Assembly: GCF_036884655.1 (NCBI RefSeq)
Contig: NC_088342.1
Span: 11,671,001-11,735,000, forward strand
Reading direction: 5' to 3'
Length of the DNA: 64,000 nucleotides
Origin: Musa acuminata AAA Group
Lineage: Eukaryota > Streptophyta > Magnoliopsida > Zingiberales > Musaceae
Position numbers and translations under genes: made by a program. Shown one piece after another: positions 56,367-64,000 of the stretch (the first letter of the stretch is position 1; each line of letters starts with the position of its first letter). The notes below the pieces were generated by a model. It was given only the letters and a program-made list of their open reading frames with translations, ran no database searches and had not been told where the DNA came from.

Positions 56367-57699
56367 TGTTAGGATCAAGAGCACTAAGAGGGGGGGGGGG
56401 TGAATTAGTGTAGCGGAAAACTTTCGATATTTAAAACTGCGTTCGTACGATGAAATCGTTTCCAACGTAAAACTGTTTTATGAAACTTAACTTGAAAGTG
56501 AGTTCGTATAGGAGTGCAGCAAAGGTAAAGAGGAAGTAGAGCACATATGGAGGTTTGCAGTAAGGCAAGCAGCAAGAATAAATGCAAACAAGAGAGCACC
56601 GTAATTTTAGAGTGGTTCGGTCAATCTTGACCTACATCCACTTTTGGCTTCCTCCTCCGACGAGGTCACCGACGTCCACTAGAGGCCTTCCTTCAATAGG
56701 CGAAGGCCAACCACCCTTTTATAGTTTCATTCCTTTTGACGGGCTTAGGAGACAACCCTTACAGAATTTCTCTCCTCTCTTGAAAGCTCAAAACTTGGAA
56801 GAAAAGAGAGAGGAGAACTTCTAGCCTTTACAACACTTTTGAGCTCTAAAAATCACAGAGTAAGATTGGATTTTCGGTGCCCTTTCATGCAGGAAAGGGT
56901 GGGGTATATATAGGCCCCAAACTGGTTTGAATTTGGAGCTCAAAAATGTTATTTCTCGGATTTCCGAGGTCCTAGCGGTACTAACTCTTGATTGGGGCGG
57001 TACAACCGCTTGGCAGCTCGGAGACTGAGCCTCTGGGTGGTGCCACCACCTATCAGGGGTGGTTGTACTGCCCAGTCTCGCTCGGAGACTGAGCCCAGGC
57101 AGTGCCACCACCTGACTGGGGCGGTTGCACCGCCCAACTTTCTTGGGAGACCATCTCCTGGGTGGTGCCACCGCCTAGCAGGAATTTTGGTCCGAATGGG
57201 TTGATCCATTCGGCCCAATTTGGGTCTATCAAGGGCCCAATTGCCCCATATTAAGTTAATAGGATCATCTCCTATTTCTAACTTAATCTACATGCTAACT
57301 ACGATATTTCTTAAGACATTTACTGCAACTTGCTCTGGTGCATCAATCGCTTCTTCCGGCGAGCTTCCGACGAACTTTCGACGAACATCCGACGAACCTT
57401 CAGCGATGCTCCGGCGGACTTCCAGCAAACTCTTGGACTTGCGACGATCCACTTGGCGAGTTCCAACAAGCTTCTTTGGCAAGCTCCTAGACTTCTCGGA
57501 TTTGTTCCCCCAGAACCTCCGACAACCGTCCGGACTTCCGTCGAACTCTCGAACTCCCAACGTGATCATAGTCTTAACTCCGGCGTAACTCCAGCTGCAT
57601 GTTTTACTTCTATCGTAGTTAATCCTGCACACTTATCTCAACATATAGATTAGATAACAAATGACAATTGACTTCATCATCAAAATCCGAGATTCAACA
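56367..57699 (-). repeat. 5' LTR of element F
   Basis: 1333 bp, TGTTAGGATCAAGAG to GAGATTCAACA. Contains a run of 11 G at 56390-56400, minus-strand TATATATA at 56906-56913 and the palindrome cluster at 56980-57180. Confidence 0.9.
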
Positions 57700-57792
57700 A
57701 ATGGGATAAAAAGAGAAATAAACTTTTGTATATGAACAAATACTAGCATACCAAAATACGCAGCAGAATTAAATGGAAGCCCAAAACCCTAG

Positions 57793-57944
57793 CATCCAAT
57801 CTTCTGACATGTTCCATCGGCCCAACATAATTCTTTCTACTTTAATTGTCTCATCCTGATCGAAGCATCTTGCGTCACTAAAAACGTAGATCAAATCATA
57901 AACACTTATCAATTGGTTTCATCATCAAAATATGAGATTCAACA
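57793..57944 (-). repeat. LTR fragment M (H-type Sirevirus), minus orientation
   Basis: 152 bp matching the terminal part of the LTRs of H (CATCCAATCTTCTRACATG to GATTCAACA). Separated from F by 93 bp of unrelated sequence. With L it forms an inverted pair of LTR ends around F. Confidence 0.8.
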
Positions 57945-59083
57945 CAAGGATCATGTCACTGTGCACAATATCTAAATTCTACCCAAGTAATCACAGTAAG
58001 AGTCTATTGTACATCTGATCTAATCTAAGATGAAAATACTGCCTAGATGATGGAGAATAGTCTCTTTATGTTATCTTTATCTTCTTCCCTTTCTTTATCT
58101 TATTTTTCTTATCATTTTCTCCTCCTTTTTTAATCAAGTTGCTGCTATAGTTTTCTGTCTCGTTACTTGAAAGGGGATGAACTTTGAACTATTAAAATCC
58201 ACTATGGACTGAACCTATAGACTGTCAGCCCAACATGGTGTTCATTCATTCATCCCATTGGCCCCATGTATTGAACCATGATGCCGGTTCCAATTGCGAC
58301 TCGGGCCACGAGTGGCTAGGGAAGGTGGCCGGTGAGCTTCCGGTGGTCGTGGATATGACGATCTGGTCGAACAGATAGATTTACCAGCTGATTAACACCT
58401 GCATATTGTTCGAATTACTTAATTGTATATGATGATTATCCATCAATACAACCTAAAAGGTAACTTATTTCATAAGTTGTAAACCAAATTCATATATGTA
58501 CATAATCTGATTTATCATTTGATTCGCATGCATCATAGATGTGGTCCTACGAGCCAATTATGCATGTGAGGATAGCAACAAAATCATTACGTCTCTTGAA
58601 AAGGATCGACTTGACGCCCTCTCTTTAGTCAGCCATTTGACAGCAGAAACGTTAGGCCAAATAACGGATAGAGGAAAATAACGTGGATGTCAAATTAGAA
58701 AGAAGCAATATTTGACAAGCTATCCAATTTCGCCCACTCGATTATAGATCAACATGTGGCTTTACGTGGAATAATGGCAAGCAATATTATGGATTGGAAT
58801 GATGGAAATTAGATTCCTAAAAAAAAAAAGATAAAAACATTCCAAGAAGAAGAATTAGTTGCTTTCCTTTTGTACTTTACGTACAAAACAAAGCGTGTAA
58901 GAGATTGAATATCCTCGAACTTGGCGCTCCTCTTAGCCATCAAACACAATGGAAGACTTATGTGTTTGTGGGTTAACATTAATACAGTAAAGGCAAGCAA
59001 TTACACGCATTAAACAATACATGTATATATCATGTCATCACGATTTGGAATCTGATGGAATTTTCTTGTGTTGGGTGGGTGGC
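57945..59083. other. 3' flank of the dioxygenase gene
   Basis: Ordinary intergenic sequence with no transposon termini or coding motif recognised. The 3' untranslated region of the gene should lie directly below 59084. I could not single out a polyadenylation signal. Confidence 0.5.
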
Positions 59084-60389
59084 TTAGATTGGATCGTTGG
59101 TGGCTCTGAACATGTCGAGGCAGCTCTCGCGTTGGAGGCCTCGGTTCCAGAACGCGTCATAGTACTCCCCATATGTGAAGCTTCGGTAGACTGCAGGATG
59201 CTGCTCGTCAACCAGTGCTTGAGCTGGTCCAATTACTGCATCGGGAGATGGGCAATAGAAGGTGGGAATAGAAATCCTCTCGCTGGAGTCGTTGACGACT
59301 GCGCGATGGAGCACGCTTTTGTATCGATCATTGCTGAGCACCTGTTTTGAACGAAGGAAAGAAAGATATGATTGGAATGAGGAAGAACATATGAGTATAG
59401 CATCTTCTTCTTCTTCTTCTTCTTCTTCTTCTTGTTGAATGGTTTACCTGAATCTGATCGCCGATGTTGATGACCAAGGCGTTGGGGATGGGGTCGACGG
59501 CCACCCACTTGCCGTTCCTGAAGACTTGCAAGCCGGAGACGCCGTCCTGGAGGAGTAGGGTGATGGCATTGGGGTCTTTGTGGCTCGGCAGCCCGTACGT
59601 GAGCTCCGGCTGTGGGCATGGTGGATAGTAGTTTATGGCCATGTGTTGTGCCTGCTTCGCCAGTGCCTTCTCCATGTAGTCCTTCTCAAGTCCCAAGCTC
59701 TCCGAGATGGCCTCCAGCAACCTCAAAGCCAGTTGCCTGGCGTGCTTGCAGTAGTCACCCACCACCTCCCTGCATATATATTTGGCACATGGTAAGAAGC
59801 TGCACGCAGTACTTGTTCTTGACGTGCTGGGCAAGGAGGCTACCGGAAAACGGAAGGATTGGAGGGCCATTCATGCACGTAGTCCTTGAGAGGATAGCAA
59901 TGGAACCTCAGAAAGTCCCTCCAGTTGCAAACCTCCTCGGTCCTCACGTTGAAGCTCGTCGACAGCCTCGTCGTCCTCGAAGGGTCGTCGGAGTAGCTCT
60001 TCAGCCTCTCCGACTCCGGCAACCGGAAGAACTCCTTCGAGACACGCAACATGGCACCGATCACGTCGTCGGGAATGCCGTGGTTCTTGACCTGCCATCC
60101 AAATCAACCCCTTACACTAAACGGAGAGGGTGGGAAGAGCACGCAGCGAATCGAGTGAAGGTACCTGGAAGAACCCATCGCTTTGGCAAGCTGACCCAAT
60201 GGCCTTGACCACCATGGCACGACCGGACCCGGAGAGCTCCTGCAGGTCTACGACCGGGATCGTGGCATTCGACTTCTCGACGGCGGAGAGGTGGGGGCGG
60301 GCGGAGGGTGGCCGGACGTATCTAAGCGGGACGTTCTTAGCGTGAGACACCAGGTCGCCGAGGAGGAGCCTTGTGGTGGCTGTCGCCAT
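59084..60389 (-). CDS. 2-oxoglutarate/Fe(II) dioxygenase, DMR6-like/F3H-like, four exons
   Basis: Soluble plant oxygenase that uses Fe(II), 2-oxoglutarate and O2. Family members hydroxylate flavanones or, for DMR6/DLO types, salicylic acid, lowering defence. Exons are 60389-60165, 60091-59844, 59769-59448 and 59341-59084, all with GT donors and AG acceptors. Phases fit and give 350 residues, normal for the family. The N-terminal DIOX_N domain includes ATIPVVDLQELSG and GFFQVKNHGIP. The catalytic domain has iron ligands His221 and Asp223 (SHKDPNAITLLLQD) and His277 (VLHRAVVND), and the 2-oxoglutarate pair Arg287/Ser289 (RISIPTFY). INYYPPCPQPELTYG precedes the site. The gene is intact, without stops. 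The ATG is the first one below the TATA box. DMR6-like is preferred over true flavanone 3-hydroxylase from overall pattern; the substrate cannot be told. Confidence 0.92.
59403..59433. repeat. (TTC)n microsatellite in intron 3 of the dioxygenase gene
   Basis: About ten TTC units, GAA on the coding strand, beginning 14 bp inside the intron donor. Confidence 0.93.
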
Positions 60390-60464
60390 AGAGACAGTAA
60401 CCCTACGCTGCTCTTGTAATTCTACTCAAAACACTCGGCGAGAAAGATGGCCATCTGCTATCTA

Positions 60465-60472
60465 TATTTATA
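60465..60472 (-). promoter_or_regulatory. TATA box of the dioxygenase gene
   Basis: TATAAATA on the minus strand, 76 bp above the ATG, predicting a leader of about 45 nt. A W-box core (TTGAC) occurs near 60609 on the plus strand, compatible with defence control but too short to prove it. Confidence 0.65.
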
Positions 60473-62600
60473 CAGATCGAGAGGTCAGCCATGTCGTCAG
60501 CGAGCTGACGCAAAGCATGAGTATGGCGGCATTATGGCAGAGCTGACAGCATCGGAAGGGCCGTCGGACTGAATCCCTGGTACTGCACAGTGCGTATAAT
60601 ATGTCACCCGTTGACCTTGGACATGGACGGTTGGTCGTCTTTATTGCATCAGCTTAGGATGACATGAGAGGTGGGACGTCATCCATGACGATGGACTGGT
60701 GACATCAGGGTTGGTGACGCAGGCCAAGCCGTGGCGTCGAGATGTGCAGGAGGCAATGATCATGCCGTTAACGACGATTGGCGTCAGCGTTAGATGCGGA
60801 GACCATCGAGTGAGGACGATGACTTCGGCGACCCTATCACTTAGCAGGCGGAACAAGCACGTCGTGATTCGGATATTTTATTCCACCCACTTCCGTGTTA
60901 TAATGAACCAAATCGCAGCATTTTAAGCCACCTGTATATTGAAACAAAAAAAAAAAATCCACGAACGAATCGGGTTAAATTTGAGATAAAATTTAAAAAA
61001 TTAATGTCATATTATTTAGAAGCAAAAGTGTTGAGGGACATTGATATATAATCTCATATATGTTATATCTAATCAATTTGACACATAATTATCTGATTAT
61101 ATAATAGGTAAAAATAAGTAAGATGGGTAAAATTAACCTCAATCAAGTGAGTTTGGCAATAAGCGAAAGAATGATTTGACTTGCTCTCAACACTTTAGAA
61201 AAGATCGAAAAAGTTACGTAAATATATTAAGTTTGATCAACAACAAAATATTAAAAAAAATAAATAAATCTCATGTGTGTTATTAATGACCGATTTGGTT
61301 GGTGCTCGTCAAATTTAACGTCTTAAAAATTTTCATGAGAGCCACCTAATTTTATTAAAGAACAATCCATATTGTTTGATATAACCATTTAAAGAACTTG
61401 GTCGTTTGTGATCAAGCATTAGAAAACATCTTCGAGTGATATTTTCCCACCAGAAAGTCCTTGCAGAGTAATTCAGTCCAGCTAAGTAACATTTCCGTAG
61501 CGAGAACTATGAAAGCAATAGATTGGAACTTGGAACATCATTCATTACTGCACCGTCACCCGTGATTAATAATATATAATTATCGATCATTATTGGAAAA
61601 CCTATGATTTAGGTGAAGCCTAATCCCACCCACCTCACCTTCGGTGTCAATTTAATCACCCCTACCTCTCTTTTAGTCGATGTCACATTTCAATAGCGTG
61701 GTGGTGCATCTTTTTCTAATGATGATCGCCACAACTAAGAATGGTGTGGCAGCCGGCAGTGTGGGCGTCGAATTCATGGGATAACTATCAATCAGTCACC
61801 TAAGTCAATTAATATGGCCTGTTTTTATTTAATATTGATATCATTGTGGGCTCCTGGAGTTCTTATCAGAAATTTGGATGCATGAACAAATATGAGTTGT
61901 CCAACAATAATTGTTATATTTTTATGATATTAGTTAGTTTGGAAACAGTGATCATAACAATATCTTGCAGTATATATAGATATATTTTTGGGAAAAGATA
62001 GGTAGATAATGTCATTTGTTTTGTGTACTTGAGATTGTAGCTTGCTGAGTCATATTTTTGTTTGTATCTAGGAATATATATTCAATTAGTGATAATCTTG
62101 CCTAATCAAATTATAATACCTTTCATGAGCATATTTTATTTAAAAATTCAATTATGATGTGACATGAAAAACACTTTGTTACTCATGGCTTGATTACTCA
62201 TGGCTTGATCCAGAATTTTTTTTAAATCCTAGTTTCATAAATTGCCGTATCATCAACAGCACTTAACCGTTACCAAATATCCTTGAAAGATAAAATATTA
62301 AAATTTGATTACTTGTCCGGACATTCATTTATATGATGATAGAAATTTTTCAATGTAGTCATCACATATCATCCAAGTATTCTACCTACGACATGTAAAA
62401 GTTTCGAACAAGAGTCATCTACCTACAACATGTAAAAGTTTCAAACAAGAAAAATATCAGTTTTCTTTTTATTACAACGAAGACAATTACAAATTTCTTT
62501 ATATTTCTTTATGATAAGGAAGATAATCCTAGACTTTATTCTCTTCCATATATCAGAAACTTTTTTTCTCTCTTTCAATATATAAATAGGAAAAAAAAAA
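60473..62600. other. Intergenic region upstream of the dioxygenase gene
   Basis: 60480-60900 has balanced composition with several GACATCA and GACG words and no recognisable gene. 60940-62600 is AT-rich and without coding signal or LTR ends that I can see. Confidence 0.5.
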
Positions 62601-62619
62601 AGAAAGACTCATTCCTTTT

Positions 62620-63096
62620 GAACTATTTGAACACATATATGAGACCTCGAATTATTAACTTGAGTGTCGAAGAGGTCGGGACAAGAAATTTCCATCGCTA
62701 AGTGCTTATGTAGAACCTTGACACATCTAAGAGCATCTCAGGGTGAGGTCGAATGCTCCCAAACATGGTTAAGGCATACCTTATGATGACCTCGAGCTCC
62801 CTTCAGTAGACAAGTTGTACCTCAGGACGATCGCAGGATCGTCGTCGTAAGCCAACAACTCATTGGGAGTTCACCTACCATCTCAACTCCTAGCTTGGGT
62901 CACAACCTTGCCTCGGGGTAGGCCCCTCGGATGGATCTTTGCCTTTGAGGCCGAATTGGGATATATTGGCTCCTCATTCGATGGCACCAACGCAACAATA
63001 TTTTGACTCAGGATAAAATATGACTTATTAGATTGGCGCTAAAAGGAGGACCCAAATGTCGTGAGAACATCCATCTACGACTCCTCCCAACAAACA
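62620..63096 (+). repeat. Probable gypsy LTR end and leader fragment
   Basis: Words such as ATTATTAACTTGAGTGTCG, GAAGAGGTCGGGACA and a later TTGGCGCTAAAAGGAGG resemble the end of a Ty3/gypsy LTR followed by a TTGGCGCC-type primer site. Only this much is present before the next LTR starts at 63097. The assignment is by resemblance alone. Confidence 0.4.
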
Positions 63097-64000
63097 TGTT
63101 GGAAACATATGGGCCGACATCATGTGGGTAGTAGAAGAATAAAAAATAAAATCCCAAAATTTCTCGTAGAAAAGAAGGTTTTATCGTCGTGCAAAAATTG
63201 GTGCGCAAAAATTCATAAAACTGAAAAACTACATGTATAAGAAAAATGTATCACCTAGGGAGATCGTATATCCTTGAAAACCTACAGATCTATGATAGAG
63301 GATGAAAGAGGTCAACTGTTCTCCTTTCTAGTGGTGATCCACATGGCAGGAGCTACGAAGACTCTCATTAAATCGTTGCCCAAATCTTTTCCTCATGCGC
63401 ACCACATAATCAAGAAGGGGCTGCCCCTTCTTAATGTCTGCATGCCCCAAATAGGGGCTGTAGTATAAAGAGAAGAGGGAAAGAGGAGAACAAGAGGAGG
63501 TAGCAAAAAAGAACCTAGGTCATGACCCTTTGGTTCCCTCCTATTTGTGGAGGCCTCATATCAATTTACCCAAATGGATCATATCATATTGGATACTGGA
63601 TCTCCATCCAACTACCCATACTACTTAGATTAGTGCGTCTCTACCCAATAATCTCTCATAAACTCTTATTAAATCTCATCCATAGGATCTAATAATTCAA
63701 TGGCTTATTGGATATCCAATAAGATAGGGGCTCCGATAGATATCTCATATTCGAACCTCTACTCATCGCAACACCTATCATATATTTGTGATCCTCTAGG
63801 CTCAATATCGAGCTAGCCATGAGTTATACCTGTCAAAACTCTTTCTGGCTTCATGAATCATTATTTCCATAACAATTCACTTGACTCATCGACTATGGAT
63901 GTATTAGGCCATTATGTCAAAGTCCCCAAACGATACAGGAGAATCCAATCAATTGGACTTGTTTGTCCTTAATTACTATATACCTATAGTCCCTTATCAG
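63097..64000 (-). mobile_element. LTR of another A/C-family copia element, cut by window end
   Basis: Starts TGTTGGAAACATATGGG and follows the LTRs of A and C to the window edge: GTGCGCAAAAATTCAT, CCTAGGGAGATCGTATATCC, and the 110-bp TTATTGGAT block near 63605-63720 that C has and A lacks. By analogy it is the 3' LTR of a minus-strand element continuing to the right. More diverged than A from C. Confidence 0.85.

Larger units (their letters stand above)
51650..57699 (-). mobile_element. Element F: Sirevirus lacking its 3' end
   Basis: The 5' LTR (56367-57699), primer site, gag and whole pol are present. The 3' non-coding region, polypurine tract and 3' LTR are absent. Left of the RNase H end stands the oppositely oriented LTR fragment L. 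Gag and LTR are very similar to those of element E, so F represents the pol-bearing relative of E. Confidence 0.85.

Overview
This is a plant nuclear window. Two ordinary plant genes with plant-type introns sit at the edges: a class III peroxidase on the minus strand at 1-418, cut by the window edge, and a complete four-exon 2-oxoglutarate/Fe(II) dioxygenase of the DMR6-like/flavanone-3-hydroxylase-like type on the minus strand at 59084-60389. Nearly everything between them is nested LTR retrotransposons. The abundance of Sirevirus (Maximus-type Ty1/copia) elements and the codon style of the genes suggest a monocot, possibly Zingiberales such as the banana family. The species guess is inference only and of low confidence.

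Layout. 1-500: peroxidase and its TATA box. 500-1620: its upstream flank. 1624-2390: a small tandem-repeat array fused to a Ty3/gypsy integrase relic (minus). 2402-6074: Ty3/gypsy element Z (plus), whose gag start codon is abutted by a 528-bp TRIM (3359-3886). At 6075 Z is interrupted by gypsy element B (LTR 6075-6383, gag at 25361-25617). B is interrupted by copia element A (minus, 6502-24347, target duplication AGAAC). A is interrupted by Sirevirus E (plus, 9586-18882), whose 3' LTR carries a solo LTR (16867-18076, duplication AAAGG). B is also interrupted by copia element C (minus, from 25618), and C by Sirevirus D (minus, 30495-50740, duplication TAGAG). The 3' LTR of D carries Sirevirus H (minus, 30815-40687, duplication AGGTG) and a solo LTR K (41006-42751). 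The 5' LTR of H carries a 3.1-kb gypsy-type solo LTR J (36971-40118, duplication AGTTC). The chain Z>B>C>D>H>J is six levels deep. At 51245 C is broken by an LTR fragment (L) and Sirevirus F (minus, to 57699), followed by a second LTR fragment (M). 57945-62600 is the gene island with the dioxygenase. 62620-64000 begins another repeat block with an A/C-family LTR.

How the parts relate. D and F carry gag, protease, integrase, reverse transcriptase and RNase H, all broken by stops. E and H keep Sirevirus LTRs, primer site, gag and polypurine tracts but have no pol, so they would depend on pol supplied by relatives such as F, whose Gag and LTRs are very similar to those of E. E has, in place of pol, an uninterrupted 369-codon ORF (13753-14862) that is neither gag nor pol. 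This is the most unusual object in the window: a gag-only (TR-GAG-like) Sirevirus carrying an intact accessory gene preceded by a plausible splice acceptor. All boundaries were placed by eye from LTR termini, primer sites and target-site duplications.
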